From positions 96,829-160,828 of the forward strand of contig JANQQU010000002.1 in NCBI GenBank assembly GCA_028284905.1: a stretch of DNA of 64,000 bases, written 5' to 3'. This document shows, one piece after another, positions 25,445 through 32,961 of the stretch. The translations under genes and the position numbers were made by a program. Below the pieces are notes generated by a model. The model was not told the origin of the DNA. It searched no databases and saw nothing but the letters and a program-made list of their open reading frames with translations. The stretch is from Calditrichia bacterium (GTDB lineage: Bacteria > Calditrichota > Calditrichia > RBG-13-44-9 > J075). The stretch's first letter is position 1; each line of letters opens with the position of its first letter.

Positions 25445-27694
25445 ATGAAACAAAATCACCTTAAATCCAGAAAAACAGCAGCAAATAGCTATAGTGGCGC
25501 AACATCTTTTCTTTTCTATCTAGTGCTGATGCTGATCATCGGGACAACGCTTTCTGCCCGGGACATCATATCTCTAAAGCGAATATCATCACCGATCATT
25601 CTCGACGGCAACATCAGCGAAACTGCCTGGGAGCAGCTCACACCACTGCCCCTGATAATGTATCAGCCTACCTACGGCGGTACCCCCAGCGAAGAGAGTG
25701 AGATCCGCGTCGGTTACGATACTCACTATCTCTATTTCTCCGGGAAATTTTATGATCATGATCCGGAAAATATCCGCGTCAACTCCCTTTACCGCGATCG
25801 TAACAGTGGCGATGATACTTTTGACATCCTCATCGATACCTTCAATGACCACGAAAACGCACTGTGGTTCTGGACCAATCCCGCCGGAGTCCGCGGGGAC
25901 ATTGCCCTTTCCGATGACGGTGGCAGCAGAAACAGCAATTGGAACACCCACTGGGAAGTTGCTTCCCGACAAAATGAGCAGGGCTGGTTCACGGAAATCC
26001 GCATTCCCTTTTCCAGTCTGGGATTTCAGGAAGTCGCGGAAAAGATCGTGATGGGTCTTACCGTTCGCCGCCACATTGGCCGGAACAACGAACAGTTGAT
26101 TTTCCCTGCCATTCCCGCCAATTGGTTTTTTACCGCGCCGTCTCAATCACAACGCGTATCTCTGGAAAATATTCAGGCCACAACCCCGGTTTACGTGACA
26201 CCCTATGCCCTCGGTGGTGTGGGGCAAACTGCAGTCGAAAAATCTGCCGGCAACTTCGGCCTGAAAGATGATTTTGCCCGCGAGGCCGGGTTAGATTTGA
26301 AATACAACGTCACCCCTAATCTCACTCTCGATATGACACTCAACACCGATTTTGCCCAGGTTGAGGCCGATAATCAACAGGTGAATCTGACCCGCTTCTC
26401 ATTGTTCTTTCCGGAAAAGCGACAGTTTTTTCAGGAACGGGCAAGCATCTTCTCCTTTCATACTGTTAGCTGGGGGAGCGATCGCTTATTTCACAGCCGG
26501 CGCATTGGCCTGGAAAATGGACGGGCGGTACGGATACTCGGTGGTGCGAGGATGGTTGGCCGGGTCGGCGCCTGGGATTTAGGAATGATCAACATGCAGA
26601 CTGAAAAGACCGGTGGCTTACCATCAGAAAATTTCGGCGTATTGCGTTTGCGCCGCCAGGTGTTTAATCCGTATTCCTATGCAGGGATCATGACCACCAG
26701 CCGCATTGGCGACGATGGTTCTTATAATGTCAATTATGGCCTGGATGGTAATTTTCGCCTGAACAAAAATCATTATCTCACCCTCAGATGGGCGCAAACT
26801 TTTGATGATGGCAACTCCCTGAGCAGCGCCAAAGATGTTTTCGATGCCGCCGCTTTTCGTATGCTTTTCTATCGGCGGGGGCGTCATGGACTCGCTTACT
26901 GGCTATCCTATGCCCGCAGCGGTCCGGATTATCTCCCGGAACTCGGCTTTACCACTCGCAAGAATTTCACGGAGTTTTTCTGGTGGATCAATTACGCCTT
27001 CCTGATGGACGAAAACTCTCGTTTCCGGCAAATCGACCCGGTGCAGTTCTTCGGTTTCGCAGCATTACGAAATGAAGACAACTCGGTGGAATCCGCACAG
27101 TTTGAGTATGATACCGATTTCACCTTTAAATCCGGAGCAAGTATCTGGGCGGATGTGGAATTGTATTATGAAGATTTACGGGATTCACTTTTTTTTACGG
27201 CCAACTCTATAGTACCTACCGGCAGCTACACCTATTTCAACGCGGAAGGTGGTTATAACATGTCATCCGGAAAGCTTTTGAGGGCCAGCGTTAATGGCGG
27301 TATCGGCGCTTTTTACGATGGAGAAAGATATCGGATCGGATTTTCTCCGACCTGGAACGCTTCCCGACATCTTGATATCAGCGGGCAATATCAGGCAAAT
27401 CTTATCCGCATGCCACGAGATGGCCAGAATTTTTCCGCGCACATTGTTCGCTTGCGAGTTGATAGCGCGATTAATACCCATGCCGCCATCAATGCTTTTA
27501 TTCAGTATAACAGCCTGGCGAATCTGCTGGTGCCGAATGTACGCTTTCGCTATAATTTCAAGGAAGGCAGCGATCTCTGGATCGTTTATGATGAAGCGTT
27601 TAATACGGATCGGCGCCGGGAAGATGATCTGCTACTACCGCGCACTTTGAATCGAACTATTTTGTTGAAGTATACCTATACTTTTCAGATGTAG
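25445..27694 (+). CDS. DUF5916 outer-membrane protein with N-terminal carbohydrate-binding-like domain
   Basis: 749 residues with a signal peptide (hydrophobic segment ~20-38, cut near LSARD). Residues ~40-240 resemble a CBM9-like/DOMON beta-sandwich: the typical ILDGNISETAWEQ opening and IRVGYDTHYLYFSGKFYD. The rest (~250-749) is the DUF5916 region, with TDFAQVEADNQQVNLTRFSL and FFPEKRQFFQE, then alternating amphipathic strands to a C-terminal aromatic-rich YTYTFQM, as in outer-membrane beta-barrels. AAGGAG precedes the ATG. It probably binds or imports carbohydrate at the outer membrane, but no member is well characterised to my knowledge. The leader contains operator site 3, so repression by the nearby BlaI-like protein is likely. 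Confidence 0.88.
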   Translation: MKQNHLKSRKTAANSYSGATSFLFYLVLMLIIGTTLSARDIISLKRISSPIILDGNISETAWEQLTPLPLIMYQPTYGGTPSEESEIRVGYDTHYLYFSGKFYDHDPENIRVNSLYRDRNSGDDTFDILIDTFNDHENALWFWTNPAGVRGDIALSDDGGSRNSNWNTHWEVASRQNEQGWFTEIRIPFSSLGFQEVAEKIVMGLTVRRHIGRNNEQLIFPAIPANWFFTAPSQSQRVSLENIQATTPVYVTPYALGGVGQTAVEKSAGNFGLKDDFAREAGLDLKYNVTPNLTLDMTLNTDFAQVEADNQQVNLTRFSLFFPEKRQFFQERASIFSFHTVSWGSDRLFHSRRIGLENGRAVRILGGARMVGRVGAWDLGMINMQTEKTGGLPSENFGVLRLRRQVFNPYSYAGIMTTSRIGDDGSYNVNYGLDGNFRLNKNHYLTLRWAQTFDDGNSLSSAKDVFDAAAFRMLFYRRGRHGLAYWLSYARSGPDYLPELGFTTRKNFTEFFWWINYAFLMDENSRFRQIDPVQFFGFAALRNEDNSVESAQFEYDTDFTFKSGASIWADVELYYEDLRDSLFFTANSIVPTGSYTYFNAEGGYNMSSGKLLRASVNGGIGAFYDGERYRIGFSPTWNASRHLDISGQYQANLIRMPRDGQNFSAHIVRLRVDSAINTHAAINAFIQYNSLANLLVPNVRFRYNFKEGSDLWIVYDEAFNTDRRREDDLLLPRTLNRTILLKYTYTFQM

Positions 27695-27740
27695 ATTTTA
27701 CAAAGCGAATTGAAATTCATCCATCTTTCTGGAATTCACT

Positions 27741-27873
27741 CGTTACCAAACTCCTGTTTGGTAACGCAATTTTCATGAAAACTCTGTTTACAAATTCTCT
27801 TTTCTACTTTTTTATGCATGCGAAACTGGAGTTTCGCTTCTAATTGTGTCCCCATCCCGGCAGCCGGGATGGG
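27741..27873. repeat. Three small hairpins in series
   Basis: CGTTACCAAAC/GTTTGGTAACG (27741-27766), GCGAAACT/AGTTTCGC (27820-27837) and CCCATCCCGG/CCGGGATGGG (27851-27873), all perfect stems with short loops. They fill the gap after the DUF5916 gene, which otherwise shows no coding. Together they look like a set of dispersed palindromes, possibly ending the plus-strand transcript. Confidence 0.7.
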
Positions 27874-27916
27874 AACAAATAAATCTACCTGTTATCGATT
27901 GGTGATAATCAGCAGC

Positions 27917-27950
27917 AAAAAAATGCCCCGGCATCAAAGATACCGGGGCG
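27917..27950 (-). terminator. Intrinsic terminator of the sigma/anti-sigma/Spy operon
   Basis: On the minus strand CCCCGG-loop-CCGGGG is followed by CATTTTTTT. The stem is six to seven GC pairs and the T-run is strong. It lies about 43 bases beyond the stop codon at 27993. Confidence 0.88.
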
Positions 27951-27992
27951 CGGGGTTTACAGCATTACTGCTGTATTGTTGATGAAACTTTC

Positions 27993-28511
27993 TCAACCTT
28001 CCTGGGTTTCCCCCTGAAAATCCCGGTTGCCGAAACGGCCTTTACGATGGCCGGCTTTGCCACGATGGCCTTTGCCCGGGCGATCGTTGGAAAGAATATG
28101 CAGGTCAAACTTCTTCCGCTGCTCATCGGTCAAAAGATTACGAACCGCCTGCTGCTGCATCAAATGCTTTAACTTCATTTTTGCGCGCAGATCACTGATT
28201 TTATTTACCAGACCTTCCGCTTTGCCTTCATCGAAATTTTCAGCTGTCATTACCAGCTTCAATTCACCCTGGTATTTTTCCACTTCGCTTCGCAGGGGAA
28301 TCATTTCTTTTTGCATACTCAGGCGCATTTCCTGGATTTGCAATTGCTGTGCTTCGTTTAAATCGAGCATTTTTGCCAATCGTTCATGGTGATTGCCGCG
28401 CACGCCCATGCGGGCTTTACGCCCCTGTCCAAAAGGCTGGGCGACCAGCATACCGGTGAAAAGGATGATCATTAAGGTTGATACTGCGATAAGAATGTTT
28501 TTTCGTTTCAT
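27993..28511 (-). CDS. Spy/CpxP-like periplasmic protein
   Basis: 172 residues with a signal peptide (cut near LVAQ, residue 25). The mature part is all-helical with LTxxQ-type motifs: LDLNEAQQLQIQEMRLSMQ and LLTDEQRKKFDLH, the Spy/CpxP family hallmark. The C-terminal ~30 residues are very basic and Gly/Arg/His-rich (GKGHRGKAGHRKGRFG), which could bind metals or nucleic-acid-like polyanions. It is the last gene of the operon starting at 30186. The family includes periplasmic chaperones and metal-stress sensors; given the ECF/anti-sigma context, envelope or metal stress is likely. GGAG precedes the ATG. Confidence 0.88.
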   Translation of the reverse strand: MKRKNILIAVSTLMIILFTGMLVAQPFGQGRKARMGVRGNHHERLAKMLDLNEAQQLQIQEMRLSMQKEMIPLRSEVEKYQGELKLVMTAENFDEGKAEGLVNKISDLRAKMKLKHLMQQQAVRNLLTDEQRKKFDLHILSNDRPGKGHRGKAGHRKGRFGNRDFQGETQEG

Positions 28512-28539
28512 GATATTTCTCCATATGATTTTTTAGGTG

Positions 28540-29088
28540 TTACGGTTTATCTTCAGGTTCATTGAACCTTTTCGGTCTATCGAACCGAGGGCCGCGGAAA
28601 GATCCCCGCCGGTTTCGAAAGCCTTTGCGGAAAGGCGGGCCTCCCCCCCGAAAACCCGGACTTGCACGCATAATTGCATAAAAAAGTCGTTTCTGTTCTT
28701 CTGGCGTCAGGAACGCTTTGGCAGCGATGAGCTTGTCTATCGCTTTACGGCCGAGCGCGCTGCGCATTTCCTGTAATTTATCCAGCTGCCGGTAGAGACT
28801 GTCCTCCGGTGCATCACTTTGTAATAATTCAAAGAGGATTTCTTGTTCAGCCATCATTTCGGCGTTTAGTTCTGCACTCTCCTGCCGGAATCCCCGGAAA
28901 AGTTCATGGATCATGCGCATCTTTTCCATGCCGAGACTGTCCGGATATTGTTTCGCCCAGGGTGCCCCGCGATCCATTAAAAAGCGCTCCTGCTTTTTCT
29001 GGGACTGATGGTAAAAGAAACTTCCAATCGTTGCCAGGTTGATGACGATCAGAAAAACCAGTGCGCCGATGAGTATTTTAATTTTCAT
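28540..29088 (-). CDS. Membrane-anchored Spy/CnrX-like periplasmic protein
   Basis: 182 residues from the ATG at 29088 (GAGGG upstream); the frame also allows an ATG six codons earlier. One N-terminal helix (ILIGALVFLIVINLATIGSFF) anchors the protein and no cleavage site is clear. The periplasmic part is helical, with MHELFRGFRQESAELNAEM and FLTPEEQKRLFYAIM, resembling Spy/ZraP/CnrX-type proteins. The tail is Arg/Gly/Pro-rich (GFRNRRGSFRGPRF). It overlaps the upstream anti-sigma gene by 11 bases, implying coupled translation. In CnrYXH and related systems such a protein is the periplasmic metal sensor that controls the anti-sigma factor; the same is proposed here by analogy. Confidence 0.85.
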   Translation of the reverse strand: MKIKILIGALVFLIVINLATIGSFFYHQSQKKQERFLMDRGAPWAKQYPDSLGMEKMRMIHELFRGFRQESAELNAEMMAEQEILFELLQSDAPEDSLYRQLDKLQEMRSALGRKAIDKLIAAKAFLTPEEQKRLFYAIMRASPGFRGGGPPFRKGFRNRRGSFRGPRFDRPKRFNEPEDKP

Positions 29089-29539
29089 TATTACCCTCAT
29101 CGTCATTTGTCAGCACATATTCCCAGCTATCGGCCAGGTCTTCTCCGTATAATGCCTGGGATACTTCTCCGAGCAGGTTGGTGTCATCTGTTTCGCCCAC
29201 AGTAGCAAAATCTTTCCCCAGGTAGATACCAGTATAGATGGCAACAGTCAGCATCAGGGTCGAAAATCCCCACTGGGCAGCGGCAGCGCCGGTGAAACCT
29301 GGTTTTTCCGGACGAGCATTTTTCGCAGTTTCCCGAATACGCGTCGGCAGAAAAGGATCCGGGGTTAGCGCTGGCAGATCGAGTGCATCCGGTGCAGCGA
29401 GCAAGGCAGTCATCTTATCGTAAAAAGAGCGGCATTCCGGGCAATCCTGCAAATGCGCCTCGACGTTTCGCCGGGATGCTTCGTCCAGCCGTTTCTCCGA
29501 CCAGTCTGTGAACAATTTTTTTACATGAGCCGTTTTCAT
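29078..29539 (-). CDS. Zinc-finger anti-sigma factor
   Basis: 153 residues. The N-terminal ZAS-type motif HLQDCPEC gives His29, Cys33 and Cys36 (H-x3-C-x2-C). A single membrane helix lies at about 87-108 (AAQWGFSTLMLTVAIYTGIYLG), followed by a short acidic periplasmic tail. The cytoplasmic part should sequester the ECF sigma factor encoded just upstream (57-base gap). The acidic tail could contact the downstream Spy/CnrX-like proteins. GAGG precedes the ATG. Confidence 0.92.
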   Translation of the reverse strand: MKTAHVKKLFTDWSEKRLDEASRRNVEAHLQDCPECRSFYDKMTALLAAPDALDLPALTPDPFLPTRIRETAKNARPEKPGFTGAAAAQWGFSTLMLTVAIYTGIYLGKDFATVGETDDTNLLGEVSQALYGEDLADSWEYVLTNDDEGNNEN

Positions 29540-29595
29540 TTTCTTTCCTCGTTACACTCTTTTGACAACTTGCCTGCGAAAAACTTGCAAAAAAT

Positions 29596-30186
29596 TTATA
29601 AAGATTCCGCTAACGGTGTCAATTTCTCCACCAGCATTTTTTTCGCCCGGTGAATTCGGGCTTCCACCGCACTTAAACTCAAATCGAGAATTGTGGCAAT
29701 TTCCTGATAACTAATACCTTCATAGCGATGCAGTAAAAAAGGCACCCGGTATTTGACCGGCAATTGTTCGATCTGTTGGCGAACAATCCTTTCCTGCTCC
29801 TTTTTCTCCATCTTGCGGTCCGGCGTTGCGGGTCGTGCGTTGCTCCAATAAGCAGCATCTACCTGCTTTTCAGTGAGCACATCCTCGATGGATTTATCTA
29901 GCAAACTAAACCATTTCCGGCGATTTTCTTTCTTAAGATGATTGAGAATATGATTGGTCGCTACCCGATAAATCCAGGTATAGATTTGCGAATCACCGCG
30001 AAAATCCTGTCGTTTTTCAAAGACCTTCATAAAGACATCCTGAGTGAGATCACGGGCAATATCCTCCCGCCCTGTCATCCGATAGGCCAGGTTAAGGATT
30101 TTACCACCGTATTCCTGATAGATCTCTTCAAAGGTCATCGGCGATTGCATATCATCGCTGTCTCGTTTTGGCGCCTGCATATTCAT
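29596..30186 (-). CDS. ECF sigma factor (RpoE-like)
   Basis: 196 residues. Region 2 contains NLAYRMTGREDIARDLTQDVFMKVFEK and the -10 recognition helix IYTWIYRVATNHILNHLKK. Region 4 contains LPVKYRVPFLLHRYEGISYQEIATILDLSLSAVEARIHRAKK. There is a ~40-residue linker. It heads a four-gene operon with an anti-sigma factor and two Spy-like proteins. The first Met is followed two codons later by another; the start choice does not change the domains. Likely positively autoregulated, but no promoter motif was assigned. Confidence 0.95.
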   Translation of the reverse strand: MNMQAPKRDSDDMQSPMTFEEIYQEYGGKILNLAYRMTGREDIARDLTQDVFMKVFEKRQDFRGDSQIYTWIYRVATNHILNHLKKENRRKWFSLLDKSIEDVLTEKQVDAAYWSNARPATPDRKMEKKEQERIVRQQIEQLPVKYRVPFLLHRYEGISYQEIATILDLSLSAVEARIHRAKKMLVEKLTPLAESL

Positions 30187-30302
30187 TCCGTTTTAGTCTG
30201 CAATTACTTAGATGCCGGCGAAAGAGATTTCTTGCAAATTTTAATTGATTTTTTCCCCGTTTATCGCAATAGTGCTTATATACGCCAGAAAAAGGGAATA
30301 AA

Positions 30303-30824
30303 TTGGAAAACCTCAATCTTGCCTTACATCTCGCGGAAACGACCGAAACAGGATATGCCTTGTTAAACGAAATGTCGCCAGCTGCGGCATTTGAAAAAAG
30401 CCATCCGGGCAAATGGTCGGCAGCAGAAATGGTCGGTCATTTAATCGATTCTGCCAGTAATAATCACCATCGCTTTGTCCGGGCAAGCCAACAAAAGGAT
30501 TTGATTTTTTCCGGCTATGATCAAAATGCATGGGTTTCCCTGCAGGCTTATCAGAAGGGTAATTTTCCAACTTTGATAGAACTTTGGAGCCAATTCAACC
30601 GGCATTTGGTTCATGTTATTGCCCATATTCCGGACGACGTTCTTATGCGTTTAACGACAAATCATAATTTCCATCAGATTGCCTGGCAAACGCTTCCGGA
30701 GGGTCAGCCGGCGACGCTGGATTATTTTATACGAGACTATATTAATCACTTGCGCCATCACCTGAACAGTTTATTCCCGGGGACATTTACATTTATTGAG
30801 AATCCCCCGCCGGGAAATGTTTAA
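30303..30824 (+). CDS. DinB-like (DinB_2/YfiT) metalloprotein
   Basis: 173 residues starting at a TTG (30303): AAAGGGA lies six bases upstream and an in-frame TAG at 30270 rules out an earlier start. The four-helix DinB fold is indicated by His46 (MVGHLIDS) and the C-terminal HLRHH cluster (His149, His152, His153), giving the usual three-His metal site. Members include thiol transferases (bacillithiol/mycothiol) and uncharacterised hydrolases. No neighbour suggests the substrate. Divergent from the sigma-factor operon with a short shared upstream region. Confidence 0.85.
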   Translation: MENLNLALHLAETTETGYALLNEMSPAAAFEKSHPGKWSAAEMVGHLIDSASNNHHRFVRASQQKDLIFSGYDQNAWVSLQAYQKGNFPTLIELWSQFNRHLVHVIAHIPDDVLMRLTTNHNFHQIAWQTLPEGQPATLDYFIRDYINHLRHHLNSLFPGTFTFIENPPPGNV

Positions 30825-30889
30825 AATATTAAGTGCTTGAACAAAAATATTTAGGTAATAACCAGGTCGCCGGTCTTTCTCTGAATCCC

Positions 30890-30919
30890 TTGCCCATTTG
30901 CAAATGGGCAAATGGGCAA
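30890..30919. repeat. Perfect TTGCCCATTTG/CAAATGGGCAA palindrome
   Basis: An uninterrupted 22-bp palindrome (30890-30911) followed by one more AATGGGCAAA word. It lies after the DinB-like gene. Same word family as 14889 and 35622. Confidence 0.75.
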
Positions 30920-31031
30920 AGGTGCCTGATTTTTCAGTAATAATGATCTTTGGAAGCTCGCATTTTATCAAATTATTTTTGTCTCAATACATATTTCAGA
31001 CTATTTCTTTTAATCAAACCCAGGAGAAAAC

Positions 31032-31499
31032 ATGAAAAAGTTAATTTTACTGGTTTCATTGCTGGCAGCGTTTACCGGTTTTGCAATGCTCGATTCCGGC
31101 GAAGATGCCGATGCCGTTGCAATTAAAGCCGCTGTTGCCGATTATGTGGAAGGCATTTACGAAATTCAGCCGGAGCGCATCACCCGCAGTGTGGATGTCA
31201 CCCTACGCAAGTATGGATACTGGCGACCGGATGACAGCAAAGAATATCGCAATGGCGGAGAAATGAACTTTAAACAATTGTATAACCTGGCCGCGACCTG
31301 GAATAAAAAAGGCCGCGTCGATCCGCAAACGGCTCAGAAAGAAATTGTCATCCTCGATCAGCTGGACAAAACAGCCAGTGCCAAGCTGGTAGCATATTGG
31401 GGCATCGACTATTTTCATCTTTCCAAGGAAGACGGCAACTGGAAGATCATTAACGTCCTTTGGCAAAGCCATCCGCCGGCAGCGGAAGAGTCTGAGTAA
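31032..31499 (+). CDS. Exported lumazine-binding-like (NTF2-fold) protein
   Basis: 155 residues with a short signal peptide (to about GFAM, residue 19). The mature part shows the putative lumazine-binding (NTF2-like) pattern: AIKAAVADYVEGIYE at the start, Tyr/Trp-rich middle, then KLVAYWGIDYFHLSKEDGNWKIINVLW. These proteins are usually small periplasmic binders or enzymes of unknown substrate. AGGAGA precedes the ATG. The flanks are repeat-rich intergenic segments, so it is probably monocistronic. Confidence 0.8.
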   Translation: MKKLILLVSLLAAFTGFAMLDSGEDADAVAIKAAVADYVEGIYEIQPERITRSVDVTLRKYGYWRPDDSKEYRNGGEMNFKQLYNLAATWNKKGRVDPQTAQKEIVILDQLDKTASAKLVAYWGIDYFHLSKEDGNWKIINVLWQSHPPAAEESE

Positions 31500-31508
31500 A
31501 TCGTAAAC

Positions 31509-31590
31509 TCAAGTGGCAGTTGACAGTGGCAACTGGCAGGGCTCTTTTGTTTTTCCTGCCCACTGCTACCGCCGACTGCCACTATCACTA
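31509..31590. repeat. GGCAGTT-word inverted repeat
   Basis: AAGTGGCAGTTGACAGTGGC then AACTGGCAGG is followed by CCTGCCCACTGC and CGACTGCCACTATCACT, forming a long imperfect stem. Related to the words at 16311-16340 and 61809-61865. Confidence 0.65.
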
Positions 31591-31679
31591 TAAAGATATT
31601 TCCATTGTTTTAATCCGGCAGTCTTTCAATTTTGCATAATAATTAATACTTTCCGAAGAATGATTACACGGGTATTTGC

Positions 31680-32405
31680 ATGACTGCGGAGAAATCCACA
31701 TCCTCCAATACATTTGTTAAGATTATTTTTGCGGCCCTGTTTGCCTTTCTGGTAATTTTCGGCGCGATTTACTATTTCGTTCTGAAACCAACTGGCACGA
31801 TGGCCCGCGATGCCGGGGAAAAGATATCTAACGGCATCAGCGCATTGTTCAATGTTACTCCCCGGGTAAAGATCGACAATACCGTGGTTATTCAGGAAAG
31901 CGCGCCGACACTGGAACTGGCGGTGGTTAAGCAGGATGTGCTGGACGAATTTATTTATGCCAATACCGAATACTGGAGCACGAAGGAACTACATCTGCGG
32001 GGATTCTATACAGCGAAAGGCGGCTTTAACCTGATCAAGGGGCCGTTTACACTGAATATGGTTTCCAGCGAGGTAAATGGTGAGAGTGCTTACCAGATTC
32101 TCGTCTCCTTGCCGGAGCCGGAACTACTCTCCTTTGAAATGAATGAATATAAAATTCTCAAAGATGACCCCGGCTGGTGGAATGAAATTACCAAGGAAGA
32201 CCGGGAAAATGCTTTTCGGCAAATGCAGGAAAAAGCCCGGGAACGGGTGATCCAGGAAGGGATTCTCGATAAGTCGAAACTGTCTATCGAAAACCAAATG
32301 CGGAAAATGCTGATGCAAATGGATCTGGAAATTCGCATCGCCGATATTCAGTTTGAGTGGCGCAATGCCGAAACATTGTTGCTACCGGCTGATTCACTTC
32401 AGTAA
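31680..32405 (+). CDS. Membrane-anchored DUF4230-like protein
   Basis: 241 residues with one N-terminal membrane helix (IIFAALFAFLVIFGAIYYFVL, about 15-36). The remaining chain faces the periplasm. It contains LVSLPEPELLSFEMNEYKILKDD and a helical ARERVIQEGILDKSKLSIENQ segment, a pattern I associate with DUF4230 proteins. Function unknown. No Shine-Dalgarno sequence is obvious, but the ATG is the only one near the helix. Its neighbours are unrelated. Confidence 0.75.
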   Translation: MTAEKSTSSNTFVKIIFAALFAFLVIFGAIYYFVLKPTGTMARDAGEKISNGISALFNVTPRVKIDNTVVIQESAPTLELAVVKQDVLDEFIYANTEYWSTKELHLRGFYTAKGGFNLIKGPFTLNMVSSEVNGESAYQILVSLPEPELLSFEMNEYKILKDDPGWWNEITKEDRENAFRQMQEKARERVIQEGILDKSKLSIENQMRKMLMQMDLEIRIADIQFEWRNAETLLLPADSLQ

Positions 32406-32502
32406 ATTCTCGTATACATTGTAAAAACTCCCTTTTTTAACTCATTATTATTTTATCTACAAAAATGAAACAAATAAAAACTCCTCCCCGTAATCGCCTT
32501 TT

Positions 32503-32823
32503 ATGAAAGGTACAAATCTCGGCGAATTTGAAGAACTAATTCTCTTAACAGTATGCATACTGTTTGAGAACGCCTATGGCGTAACGGTAATGCAGGAACT
32601 GGAAAAGCAGACGGGCCGCTCATTATCCATTAGTGCGGTGCATGCTGCGCTCATCCGCCTGGAGAAGAAAGGCTTCCTCACATCCCGAATGGGTGGTGCA
32701 ACGCAGGCCCGGGGTGGCCGACGCAAACGCTATTTTCAGATTACCGATAGCGGCAAAGCGGCGCTTACTGAAATGCGACGCATCCGCGAAAAGCTCTGGC
32801 AAATGATCCCGGAAACCGGCTGA
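32503..32823 (+). CDS. PadR-family transcriptional regulator
   Basis: 106 residues, essentially one winged helix: LGEFEELILLTVCILFENAYGVTVMQELEKQTGRSLSISAVHAALIRLEKKGFLTSRMG, with a basic wing (GGRRKRYFQIT) and a short dimerisation helix. The Shine-Dalgarno sequence is poor. Located 138 bases ahead of an FtsX permease with a prefix domain, a pairing recurrent in Acidobacteria and the FCB group. It probably represses that permease. Confidence 0.92.
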   Translation: MKGTNLGEFEELILLTVCILFENAYGVTVMQELEKQTGRSLSISAVHAALIRLEKKGFLTSRMGGATQARGGRRKRYFQITDSGKAALTEMRRIREKLWQMIPETG

Positions 32824-32837
32824 ACAGATAAAAGAAG

Positions 32838-32943
32838 AATGTCCAATGTTCAATATTCAATTTAGAATTACGAAGTAAACGCCAGTCTTTATGTGGCATT
32901 GTTTCCTTCCACGTTGAACATTTTACATTGGAAATTGGACATT
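32838..32943. repeat. AATGTCCAAT inverted repeat
   Basis: AATGTCCAATGTTCAATATT (from 32838) pairs with ACATTGGAAATTGGACATT ending at 32943. The stem encloses the leader of the permease gene and stops about 19 bases before its ATG, so it could affect translation. Same word as 63823-63908. Confidence 0.65.
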
Positions 32944-32961
32944 AAAAAGCTACCGAGGCTT

